A stretch of 10,815 nt of DNA from Chloroflexota bacterium (GTDB taxonomy: Bacteria > Chloroflexota > Dehalococcoidia > GIF9 > AB-539-J10). This document shows positions 1-6,515 of the stretch, in pieces. Location: contig CP070793.1 of assembly GCA_020346965.1 (NCBI GenBank), forward strand, positions 371,586-382,400, written 5' to 3'. Within the stretch, counting starts at the first letter, position 1, and every line of letters begins with the position of its first letter. The notes below the pieces were generated by a model that was not told the origin of the DNA, made no database searches, and saw nothing but the letters and a program-made list of their open reading frames with translations. The position numbers and the translations under genes were made by a program.

Positions 1-1140
1 ATTAATAGTGTGGTAAAGTCGCCAGATGAAGGTGTCAAGTTGCAGAAGCTGGCAGTTGATGCCATTAATGAGCTATGCGCTGTGCTCTGTGCTGAAGCCG
101 GTGTCAAATCTGAAGAAATTGTGGAGGCAGTAGTCGTGGGTAATACCGCCATGCACCACCTTTTTCTCCGCCTACCAATGAAGCAACTTGCTCTCTCTCC
201 CTTCATACCTGCTGTCAGCCGAGCAATAGAGATCAGGGCTAGTGAGCTGGGGCTGAATATTGCCCCTGGATCTTACATACACATGCTGCCCAACATCGCT
301 GGCTTCGTTGGCGCCGACCATGTTTCCATGCTGCTGGCAACAAATGCCTGGCAGGCAAGAAAAGCAACGGTGGCTCTGGATATCGGGACTAATACGGAAG
401 TCTCCCTAATCTGCGAAGGGAAGATAACCACCACCTCCTGTGCCTCTGGACCTGCCTTTGAAGGCGGCCACATTAAGTACGGCATGCGGGCAGCTACAGG
501 GGCTATCGAACGCCTGCGCATAGACGGCAGGAAAGTCCATTACCAGACCATCAACGGAGCGCCGCCGGTCGGTATATGCGGCTCGGGCATACTTGATGCA
601 CTGGCTCAGCTTTACGCAGCCGAAATCATTGATGAGGGTGGCAGAATAATAGGCAATCGACCTCGGGTTCGTACCTATAAAGGACAACGCGAGTTTATAG
701 TGGTCAGCAGAGAGGAGCGTAAAGGGAAGTCGGCCATTACCGTTACCCAGAGTGACGTGAGGGAACTACAGCTGGCTAAAGCTGCCATTCGCACCGGTAT
801 CCAGACACTTCTAGAAATGAGTGGCTGCACTGAAGACGATATCAAGCAGGTGATAATTGCCGGAGCCTTTGGTACCTACATTGATATAGCCAGTGCCGTG
901 GCAATCGGCATGTTGCCAGCGCTACCTCTAAACCGCTTCCGGCAGGTGGGCAACGCCGCCGGGATGGGAGCCAAGATGTCTTTGATTTCCCTTAAATCTC
1001 GAGCTAAGGCGCAGGCTATCGCCTCCAGAGTCAGTTATATCGAACTGGCCAGCAGCCCCGGCTTCCAGCCAACATTTATACAGGCAAATTATCTGGGAAG
1101 ATACCGGATCATAAATGGTAAAAGGGAGGGAATCGACTGA
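1..1140 (+). CDS. Corrinoid-protein reductive activator (RACo-like, DUF4445/ASKHA), 5'-truncated by window edge
   Basis: This is the C-terminal part of a RACo/RamA-like protein, which in known members uses ATP and a low-potential Fe-S centre to re-reduce inactive Co(II) corrinoid proteins to Co(I). The frame is open from base 1 (codons for Ile-Asn-Ser precede the GTG at 10), so GTG is not a convincing start and the gene continues left; the N-terminal 2Fe-2S ferredoxin domain of the family would lie there. Counting from GTG=1, the visible ASKHA motifs are VVVGNTAMHH (41-50), IAGFVGADH (96-104), the nucleotide-binding-type loop ALDIGTNTE (122-130), SGPAFEGGHIKYGMRAATGA (146-165), GICGSGILDAL (188-198) and, near the end, IAGAFGTYID and GNAAGMGAK. 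Bases 1124-1130 carry AGGGAGG-like sequence for the next gene, whose ATG overlaps this stop by one base, so the two are probably translationally coupled. Family assignment is firm; the corrinoid protein it serves is not visible. Confidence 0.9.
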   Translation: MNSVVKSPDEGVKLQKLAVDAINELCAVLCAEAGVKSEEIVEAVVVGNTAMHHLFLRLPMKQLALSPFIPAVSRAIEIRASELGLNIAPGSYIHMLPNIAGFVGADHVSMLLATNAWQARKATVALDIGTNTEVSLICEGKITTTSCASGPAFEGGHIKYGMRAATGAIERLRIDGRKVHYQTINGAPPVGICGSGILDALAQLYAAEIIDEGGRIIGNRPRVRTYKGQREFIVVSREERKGKSAITVTQSDVRELQLAKAAIRTGIQTLLEMSGCTEDDIKQVIIAGAFGTYIDIASAVAIGMLPALPLNRFRQVGNAAGMGAKMSLISLKSRAKAQAIASRVSYIELASSPGFQPTFIQANYLGRYRIINGKREGID

Positions 1141-1994
1141 TGGAAACCAGAGTATCAAGCCATGGCAGGGAAGTAATCATTGGTGATAGCCAGCCTACAG
1201 TACTTATCGGCGAGCGTATTAATCCCACGGGCAAGAAGAAGCTAGCCGAGACTCTCAAGGTCGGCGATCTGGAGATCGTACGTAAAGAGGCAGTGGCTCA
1301 AACACAAGCCGGAGCGGATATCATCGATGTTAACGTGGGCGTATTCGGCATCGATGAGGCCGAGTTGCTGCCCAAGGCAGTGCAAGCGGTGATGGAAACC
1401 GTCGATACGCCCGTGTGTATTGACAGTTCTAACCCCGATGCCCTTGAGGCGGCGCTCAAGGTTTATAAGGGTAAGGCGTTAGTAAATTCGGTTACCGGTG
1501 AAGAGCACTCCCTGAAGAGAGTTCTCCCCCTGATCAAGAAACATTCGGCTGCTGTGATCGGTTTGGTGCAAGACGAAGATGGTATCCCCAAAGATGCTGA
1601 CGGAAGGGTGCGGGTTGCCCACAAGATCGTGAAAGAAGTTGAGGAGGCAGGTATACCACGTGAGGACTTGGTCATCGATTGCCTGGCTTTCGCGGTAGGA
1701 GCGGAACCCGCCTCAGGATTAGCAGTTGTAGAAGCCATCCGGCGGATTAAGGCCGAACTGGGGGTGAACATGACGATGGGCGCCAGCAATGTATCTTTTG
1801 GCTTGCCTGACCGCGAACTGCTCAATAACGCCTTCGTCGTCATAGCTGCCGCCGCCGGTGCCACCTGTCTCATTGTGGATGTGGCCAACGTACGCTCCAT
1901 TATCTTGGCAGCCGATCTTGTTCTTGGCCGTGATAATCGTGCCCGACGATATATCGAAGCGTATCGACAGCACCCGAAGCAAGAGAAACAATAG
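1140..1994 (+). CDS. Methyltetrahydrofolate:corrinoid methyltransferase (pterin-binding TIM barrel)
   Basis: A 284-residue cytoplasmic protein of the pterin-binding family shared by AcsE/MeTr, the methyl-THF domain of MetH and O-demethylase methyltransferase II. It moves a methyl group between methyl-tetrahydrofolate and a corrinoid protein. Visible motifs: GERINPTGKKK (24-34), IIDVNVGVFGIDE (61-73), CIDSSNPDALEAAL (93-106), NSVTGEE (116-122), VIDCLAF (178-184) and GASNVSFGLPDR (214-225). The Asn of SNVS probably matches the pterin-binding Asn of AcsE, and the DVN, DSS and NSV positions are the family's other pterin contacts. It is about 20 residues longer than typical AcsE (about 262), mostly at the termini. 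Start ATG overlaps the preceding stop (TGATG) and has a purine-rich ribosome site at 1124-1130. The RACo-like neighbour supports a corrinoid partner. I cannot tell from sequence alone whether it serves acetyl-CoA synthesis (acsE role) or O/N-demethylation; the GASNVSFGLP form is not diagnostic, so no symbol is given. Confidence 0.92.
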   Translation: METRVSSHGREVIIGDSQPTVLIGERINPTGKKKLAETLKVGDLEIVRKEAVAQTQAGADIIDVNVGVFGIDEAELLPKAVQAVMETVDTPVCIDSSNPDALEAALKVYKGKALVNSVTGEEHSLKRVLPLIKKHSAAVIGLVQDEDGIPKDADGRVRVAHKIVKEVEEAGIPREDLVIDCLAFAVGAEPASGLAVVEAIRRIKAELGVNMTMGASNVSFGLPDRELLNNAFVVIAAAAGATCLIVDVANVRSIILAADLVLGRDNRARRYIEAYRQHPKQEKQ

Positions 1995-2018
1995 AAAATA
2001 AATGACAGGGAGAAAGCA

Positions 2019-4232
2019 ATGCCAACAAGGAATATATTATACAAATTCAGTCGATATAAGGGAGATAACTTCGCCAAGTATAGGAAGATACACCTGCCAG
2101 CTCTACTCGCTATCTTCCTAGTTTTCAGCTTGCTTCTTCCTGCTTCGGCGGCAGGAGCTTCAGCATTCATGTATTCGCCAGATGACTACACGGCTACTCA
2201 TCCCGAGGTAGATAATTCCGGCCTTGCCTCAGCGATGGCGCAACACAAAACCTCTGTCGTGTGGCAAGGGCAAGCAATACCCATGGTCGCGGCAGGTTAC
2301 AGTCACACGGTGGGGCTTATAAGCGACGGCACCGTCGTCGCCGTGGGCCGGAACGACGCCGGGCAGTGCGATGTCGGCGGGTGGACGGGCATTATCTGGA
2401 TCGCCACAGGCTCTGACCACACGGTTGGAGTTAAACCCGACGGCACAGTGGTCGCCGCGGGAAGCCACGCCTACGGGAAGTGCAATGTGGGCGGCTGGAC
2501 GGACATCATCCAGGTCGCCGCAGGCACCGACCACACGGTGGGGGTTAAGTCTGACGGGACAGTGACTGCCGTTGGAGACAACGACGTTGGGCGGTGCAAT
2601 GTGGATGATTGGACAGATATCGTCCAAGCCGCTGCGGGTTTTGGTCACACAGTGGGGCTCAAGTCGGACGGCACTGTGGTCGCCGTGGGATATGTTGGCA
2701 GTGGGCAGAGCGATGTCGAGGATTGGAGGGGTATCGTCCAGATCGCCGCAGGCGAGTATCACACAGTGGGGCTCAAAGCAGATGGCACTGTGGTTGCTGT
2801 GGGAGCCAATACCGACGGGCAGTGCGATGTCGGCGGCTGGACGGATATCATCCAGGTCGCCGCAGGCTATGACCACACGGTGGGACTTAAGGCCGACGGC
2901 ACCGTGGTTACCGTGGGTAGGAACTACGATGGGCAGCGCAATATTGGCGACTGGACGGACATCATACAAGTTGCTGCGGGAGGCTGGCACACGGTGGGAC
3001 TTAAGGCCGACGGCACCGTGGCTGCTGTGGGAAGGAGCCACTACGGGCAGAGCGATGTCAACGACTGGACGGACATTGCAGGGGTCGCCGCAGGCTGGGG
3101 GCACACGGTGGGACGAAGAACCGACGGCACCGTGGTGGCCGTTGGGAACAACTACTATGGGCAGTGCGATGTCGGCAACTGGACAGACATCGTCCAGGTC
3201 GCCGCAGGCTTTAGGCAGCATACGGTGGGACTTAAAGCCGACGGCACCGTGGTGGCTGTAGGTAACAGTGCCTCCGGACAGTGCAATGTCGGCAACTGGA
3301 CGGACATCGTCGGGGTGGCTGCGGGCTACATTCACACGGTGGGGCTCAGGAATGATGGTACCGTGGTCGCCGTGGGAGACAATGGCTATGGACAATGCAA
3401 TGTCAACGGCTGGACGGATATCATCGGGGTTGCTGCAAGCTATGCACACACGGTGGGACTCAAGAATGATAGTACCGTGGTTGCCGTGGGTCGGAACGAC
3501 GAAAGGCAGTGCAACATCGACTGGACAGATATCATCGATATCACAACAGGCGTGAGCCATACGGTCGGGCTTAAGGCTGACGGCACCGTGGTCGCGGCGG
3601 GAAGCAACGCCTCTGGGCAGTGCGACGTCAGCGGATGGACGGATATTGTTGGGGTCGCCGCAGGCTGCTATCACACGGTGGGGCTTAAGAGCGACGGCAC
3701 TGTGATTAACGCGGGAAGCAATGCCGGTGGGCAATATGCTGATACCCACTGGACGGATATTACCGAGATCGCCGCAGGCTGCTATCACACGGTGGGGCTC
3801 AGGACTGACGGCACAGTAGTCGCTACAGGTCCTGATATCGAACTCGCCAAATGGGATCTGGGAATTGTTGAGTATGCTCTCACCATCTCCAGCACTCCTA
3901 ACGGTTCTGTAATCGCCCCAGGCGAGGGTATGTTCACCTATAGTGGCGGGATCGTAGCGCGTGTGGTTGCCAAGCCCGAGACGGGCTACCGCTTTGTGAA
4001 CTGGTCTGGTGATGTGGATAGCATCGCCAACGTCAAAGCCGCCACAACCATCGTCACTATGCACGGTGACTACACTATAACCGCCAACTTTGGCATCAGC
4101 CGGCAGCTGATCGGTGGAATAACAGCAGCAGTGGTGGTGGCAGTCGGATTGGCGGTTTTCTTTGTGCGTAGAAAAAGAGCTGCCGGGACGAAGAAGCGGA
4201 GTCGGAAAAAAGCTGCCCGGAAAAGACACTGA
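2019..4232 (+). CDS. Exported, membrane-anchored RCC1/BLIP-II-like repeat protein with C-terminal bacterial repeat domain
   Basis: A 737-residue predicted surface protein. Residues 1-25 are basic, followed by a hydrophobic stretch (about 26-44, LPALLAIFLVFSLLLPASA) that reads as a signal peptide with a long n-region. Residues 90-604 are fourteen RCC1-like repeats, thirteen of about 38 residues and a last partial one, built on AAG..HTVGLK.DGTVVAVG then GQC.V..WTDI. Residues about 619-692 (YALTISSTPNGS to TITANFG, with GYRFVNWSGD) match the bacterial/InlB-B-type repeat domain common in surface proteins. Residues 697-716 are a transmembrane helix, then a very basic 21-residue tail (RRKR, KKRSRKKAARKRH) that should stay inside, giving an outside-facing propeller. 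The 38-residue unit is closer to BLIP-II than to eukaryotic RCC1. Ribosome site AGGGAGA (2007-2013) supports ATG 2019. It lies 24 bases after the methyltransferase gene and may be cotranscribed. Ligand unknown. Confidence 0.88.
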   Translation: MPTRNILYKFSRYKGDNFAKYRKIHLPALLAIFLVFSLLLPASAAGASAFMYSPDDYTATHPEVDNSGLASAMAQHKTSVVWQGQAIPMVAAGYSHTVGLISDGTVVAVGRNDAGQCDVGGWTGIIWIATGSDHTVGVKPDGTVVAAGSHAYGKCNVGGWTDIIQVAAGTDHTVGVKSDGTVTAVGDNDVGRCNVDDWTDIVQAAAGFGHTVGLKSDGTVVAVGYVGSGQSDVEDWRGIVQIAAGEYHTVGLKADGTVVAVGANTDGQCDVGGWTDIIQVAAGYDHTVGLKADGTVVTVGRNYDGQRNIGDWTDIIQVAAGGWHTVGLKADGTVAAVGRSHYGQSDVNDWTDIAGVAAGWGHTVGRRTDGTVVAVGNNYYGQCDVGNWTDIVQVAAGFRQHTVGLKADGTVVAVGNSASGQCNVGNWTDIVGVAAGYIHTVGLRNDGTVVAVGDNGYGQCNVNGWTDIIGVAASYAHTVGLKNDSTVVAVGRNDERQCNIDWTDIIDITTGVSHTVGLKADGTVVAAGSNASGQCDVSGWTDIVGVAAGCYHTVGLKSDGTVINAGSNAGGQYADTHWTDITEIAAGCYHTVGLRTDGTVVATGPDIELAKWDLGIVEYALTISSTPNGSVIAPGEGMFTYSGGIVARVVAKPETGYRFVNWSGDVDSIANVKAATTIVTMHGDYTITANFGISRQLIGGITAAVVVAVGLAVFFVRRKRAAGTKKRSRKKAARKRH
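2286..3830 (+). repeat. Fourteen in-frame 114-bp tandem repeats encoding RCC1/BLIP-II-type blades
   Basis: The unit is 114 bases (38 codons). Unit 9 has one extra codon (FRQHTV) and unit 11 lacks one, so the last unit starts at 3768. DNA similarity is high in the parts encoding HTVGL, DGTVVAVG and WTDI, for example recurring 'gacggcaccgtggt' and 'ggtcgccgcaggc', while the loop codons between vary. Units 2-3 and 5-6 share an especially similar stretch (GGWTDIIQVAAG then DHTVG), suggesting duplication of more than one unit at a time. Nine units (1, 2, 3, 5, 8, 9, 10, 11, 12) carry Cys at the same position of the GQC turn; units 4 and 7 have Ser, 6 Arg and 13 Tyr. Confidence 0.93.
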
Positions 4233-4355
4233 ATTGAGCGCTCAGCTATCACATCCAACAGCAGCATACTATTCGCACATGAACCTGCTCTCCTTAGTGA
4301 TGATTTGATGTGCTCCGCAGTTCGTCAGATTGCTTAGGGTACAATCGTAGATTAG

Positions 4356-4393
4356 GTGTTTTGCCGAAAAGACAACATTGGCATCGAAAACAC
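4356..4393. other. Weak imperfect inverted repeat between convergent genes
   Basis: The 203-base gap between the repeat-protein gene and the hydrolase gene, which converge, has no clear intrinsic terminator. The best structure is GTGTTTT (4356-4362) facing AAAACAC (4387-4393), with GCC (4363-4365) facing GGC (4380-4382) inside and a four-base bulge on one side. A ten-base palindrome TGAGCGCTCA (4235-4244) lies just after the repeat-protein stop. Neither is followed by a convincing T run, so a terminator role is only a guess. Confidence 0.2.
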
Positions 4394-4435
4394 GCTTTTG
4401 CGCGGACAAATTACGGTACCCGCACAGGCAGTATA

Positions 4436-6130
4436 TTAATGCTTCGGAATGACCGGTAGGAGCAAGTGGGAGGGGTATTTACCGTCGCGGTAGATTTTAT
4501 GGAGTGTTGGCTTGCTGTTGCAGATATGCCACATTACATCATATGTCTCAGGATCCGTAGGAATATCGATACTTGATATCTCCAGCTTGATGCGATGGCC
4601 CGCCTTAAACGTATAAGAAATCGGGCGTAGCTGAGCGGAGTATTCATTGATTTCCCCCGGTTTTACGGGAACTGATTTTGTGAAGTCGTGTCCGATTTCC
4701 CAGGGCGTTGTCCTCTTCTTATCGAGTGCCCTGAAAGAGGCTTTGAGCCAGCCACAAGACAATGGCAGTATGCTGCTGCTATCGGAAGGTTCGTCTCTTA
4801 CATCTATTCTGAAGTTTGTGTCATCTGTATCTATGGCAGCGTAGAAGGTTATCCTTGGGGGCCCGGTTACCTGCAGGTCGTCGGTCAGTGGTGGAGTCAG
4901 ATACTGAACGCGTGCTCTTTCTTCCGATACGTAAAGGGGCTGCTGGACAAAGCAATCGGGAACATCGTTGTAGTTGTCCGGTTCAGGCGATAGACTCTCC
5001 AGGCTATTAAGATAGAATTTCGTCCAGACAGCACTTTCAATCGGCCACTTATTTGCTTTGCACCATTTGTTATCCACGGCAGTGTAGTATCTTATCGGCG
5101 GTTCATCCATAATACCCGTGTCAATACCCTTGAGCCAGTAATCGTACCATCTCAGGACCTCTTCTTGTTGTGCCTTCCACGGACGAGTCCCCATATTGGA
5201 ATACAGCAGGAATTTCTTGGGGACCTTCAGTGTGTTATAGATATTAACCTGGGGTTGGGAGAAGAAGCTAAATAGAGGCCCTCCCACATAAGTGGGGACT
5301 TTTATCTTATCAACCCTGTAGCAGGCTGACCTCTCCCGATAATACGGCCCATCATTGGGATTCAGCATGAAGTCGAAAAGGATAGGATTTTTCTCCGGAT
5401 ATTTGAGCAGATGATAGAGATAAGGGTATTGTCTCAAATCCGGATTGCTCAGGGCTTTCTCTACAAGCTGTTTCAGTTTCTTTGGAGGCGTGTTCTTCAT
5501 CATGGCTGATACAACATTCCTGGGGGCATAACCACACCGTGCGGGATACGTGCCCGTGTATAGACCGTAGAGAAATATGTTCAGAACTCCGCCTTCATAC
5601 AGGCCATGGTTATATAAGTCGTCGCCGAATATCTCCCAGGGGCAGATTGCTTTCAGATGTGGCGGTTGCTCCGCGGCTACAAAGAGCTGGATTGTGGCAA
5701 AGTAGCATATGCCCGCCATCCCGATTTTGCCATCGCACCAGGGCTGTCGCGCCAACCACTCTACAATATCGGCGCCGTCTTCTCCTTCCTTTCTGGAGAA
5801 GAGGCCTTCGTATTCACCCTCCGAATAGCCCGTGCCTCTCAAGTCTCCTATCACGTAAACATAGCCACGGGGCACGAAAAAATCCGGATTGCCGGCTTCT
5901 ATTGATGCTTCAAAAACCGATTTCCCAAACGGTTGCGGAGGTGTGTCAAATGTCTGTACGTCCTTACCGTAAGGAGATAAAGCAAGTAAGGCTGGGAATT
6001 TACCAGGGGCGTCCGGACGGTAAATATCGACCGCCAGCCGCACTCCGTCACGCGCCGGAACATAGACATTCCGTTCGACCTTTACATCATACATCGGCTC
6101 AGATCCAACTTGCTTCTTAGTACGTACCAT
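4436..6130 (-). CDS. CocE/NonD-type alpha/beta hydrolase (peptidase S15-like) with altered catalytic positions
   Basis: A 564-residue cytoplasmic protein (no signal peptide) with the full CocE/X-Pro dipeptidyl-peptidase layout: alpha/beta hydrolase core (about 20-345) and C-terminal jelly-roll domain (about 370-564). Core landmarks are VPARDGVRLAVDIYRP (24-39), LSPYGK (51-56, including the usual oxyanion-hole Tyr), GDLRGTGYSEGEY (95-107), the nucleophile elbow GMAGICYFA (137-145) and WYDYWLKGIDTGIMDEPPI (328-346). The elbow normally reads G-x-S-Y; here the nucleophile position is Cys142 (codon at 5705-5707). Where CocE has GGWYD the protein reads GGPLFSFF (283-290), and where it has GPWSH it reads YSNMGTRPW (310-318), so the usual Asp and His are not visible. 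It may be a thiol hydrolase with another triad or an inactive relative; known members cleave esters or amides. AGGAGG at 6140-6135 sets the ATG. It is divergent from the first DUF169 gene. Substrate unknown. Confidence 0.88.
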   Translation of the reverse strand: MVRTKKQVGSEPMYDVKVERNVYVPARDGVRLAVDIYRPDAPGKFPALLALSPYGKDVQTFDTPPQPFGKSVFEASIEAGNPDFFVPRGYVYVIGDLRGTGYSEGEYEGLFSRKEGEDGADIVEWLARQPWCDGKIGMAGICYFATIQLFVAAEQPPHLKAICPWEIFGDDLYNHGLYEGGVLNIFLYGLYTGTYPARCGYAPRNVVSAMMKNTPPKKLKQLVEKALSNPDLRQYPYLYHLLKYPEKNPILFDFMLNPNDGPYYRERSACYRVDKIKVPTYVGGPLFSFFSQPQVNIYNTLKVPKKFLLYSNMGTRPWKAQQEEVLRWYDYWLKGIDTGIMDEPPIRYYTAVDNKWCKANKWPIESAVWTKFYLNSLESLSPEPDNYNDVPDCFVQQPLYVSEERARVQYLTPPLTDDLQVTGPPRITFYAAIDTDDTNFRIDVRDEPSDSSSILPLSCGWLKASFRALDKKRTTPWEIGHDFTKSVPVKPGEINEYSAQLRPISYTFKAGHRIKLEISSIDIPTDPETYDVMWHICNSKPTLHKIYRDGKYPSHLLLPVIPKH

Positions 6131-6134
6131 CGTT

Positions 6135-6140
6135 CCTCCT
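6135..6140 (-). promoter_or_regulatory. Ribosome binding site of the CocE-type hydrolase gene
   Basis: On the minus strand AGGAGG lies four bases before the ATG at 6130 (AAAGGAGGAACGATG). It is a full-consensus Shine-Dalgarno sequence with slightly short spacing and fixes the start chosen here. Confidence 0.8.
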
Positions 6141-6186
6141 TTCAGGCTTTCTTTGTCTTACCTTCTATAGAGCTATTTCAAACCAG

Positions 6187-6222
6187 CGTATATGTACGGC
6201 CATCCGCCATCAGTGGCATGGC
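6187..6222 (-). promoter_or_regulatory. Stem-loop in the putative leader of the hydrolase gene
   Basis: GCCAT (6199-6203) and GCCA (6206-6209) face TGGC (6214-6217) and ATGGC (6218-6222), giving nine base pairs with a two-base CC bulge and a TCAG loop. Directly beside it, 6187-6198 reads CGTATATGTACG, with CGTA and TACG arms. If transcription starts near the minus-strand TATAAT at 6231-6226, both fall in the 5' leader. There is no T run, so a terminator is unlikely; an operator or a leader structure is possible. Confidence 0.35.
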
Positions 6223-6225
6223 GAA

Positions 6226-6242
6226 ATTATACTGACTCAGTA
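6226..6242 (-). promoter_or_regulatory. Putative minus-strand -10 element overlapped by a dyad (candidate operator) upstream of the hydrolase gene
   Basis: On the minus strand TATAAT occupies 6231-6226. It overlaps a dyad TACTGA-C-TCAGTA (6230-6242, six-base arms around one base). No good -35 hexamer sits 16-18 bases upstream; the nearest similar one, TTGCCT at 6260-6255, is 23 bases away. A promoter that needs an activator, or a repressor site over the -10, would both fit. Distance to the ATG is about 95 bases. Confidence 0.35.
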
Positions 6243-6349
6243 ATGCTCCCTTTTAGGCAACATTCTCCGAGTCGCCCTTGTTCGCCTGTCTTCTATAGAA
6301 TAATAGCTCATTCCTTCTCACAAGTCTAAAGCAGCAATAAGAGGACCCT

Positions 6350-6406
6350 ATGAATATTCTCATCGATGACATACGCCCCGATCATTGTGCAGGTTGCCAG
6401 AAGTGA
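6350..6406 (+). CDS. Possible 18-residue Cys-rich peptide or ferredoxin-motif gene remnant
   Basis: ATG at 6350 is preceded by GAGGA (6341-6345) and opens an 18-codon frame ending in TGA at 6404-6406, encoding MNILIDDIRPDHCAGCQKC. The C-x2-C-x2-C ending looks like the first half of a 4Fe-4S ferredoxin motif, but the fourth Cys is missing and the frame stays closed soon after (TAA at 6419-6421 region). It could be a decayed gene start, a metal- or redox-sensing leader peptide, or chance. I have no family assignment and low confidence that it is translated. Confidence 0.2.
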   Translation: MNILIDDIRPDHCAGCQK

Positions 6407-6464
6407 CTTTTAGTCATGGGATAATCCAAGTACTACTAAGCCTCTCCTGTGTGGTCTTCAGCTG

Positions 6465-6493
6465 TTGATTCGGGATCGGAGAGTTTCTATAAT
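6465..6493 (+). promoter_or_regulatory. Sigma70-type promoter for the first DUF169 gene
   Basis: TTGATT (6465-6470) and TATAAT (6488-6493) are separated by exactly 17 bases. Expected transcription start is near 6500, giving a leader of only about 16 bases that contains the ribosome site AAGGAG (6503-6508) seven bases before the ATG at 6516. This also supports ATG 6516 as the start. Confidence 0.7.
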
Positions 6494-6515
6494 AGCACAA
6501 GAAAGGAGACAGTAA

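Larger units (their letters stand above)
6131..6515. other. 385-base divergent intergenic region
   Basis: This gap separates the divergent hydrolase and DUF169 genes. From left to right it holds the hydrolase ribosome site, leader inverted repeats (6187-6222), a dyad with a minus-strand -10 (6226-6242), an 18-codon Cys-rich ORF (6350-6406), and a near-consensus plus-strand promoter (6465-6493) with ribosome site. The motif CTTCTATAGA occurs twice (6162-6171 region and 6290-6299). No RNA gene was recognised. Confidence 0.6.

Noticed and set aside
10..12. GTG at 10 as the true start of the first gene
   Set aside because: The frame is open back to base 1, no ribosome site can be seen, and the family needs an N-terminal ferredoxin domain and more of the ASKHA domain.
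1463..2170. 235-codon minus-strand frame across the methyltransferase and repeat-protein starts
   Set aside because: It is Ser/Arg/Ala-rich without family features and lies opposite two well-supported genes.
2286..3830. Regular repeats considered as a CRISPR array
   Set aside because: The 114-base unit is continuous coding sequence with conserved residues and no short repeat/unique spacer pattern.
2229..4229. 666-codon open frame on the minus strand opposite the repeat protein
   Set aside because: It mirrors the 38-codon tandem repeats of the plus-strand gene, which keep the opposite frame open unit after unit. The translation is repetitive His/Arg/Asp-rich sequence with no recognisable domain, and the plus strand has signal peptide, repeats and membrane anchor.
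5482..6120. 212-codon plus-strand frame opposite the hydrolase
   Set aside because: The Arg/Ser/His-rich translation shows no domain, and the minus-strand hydrolase is firmly recognised over the whole stretch.
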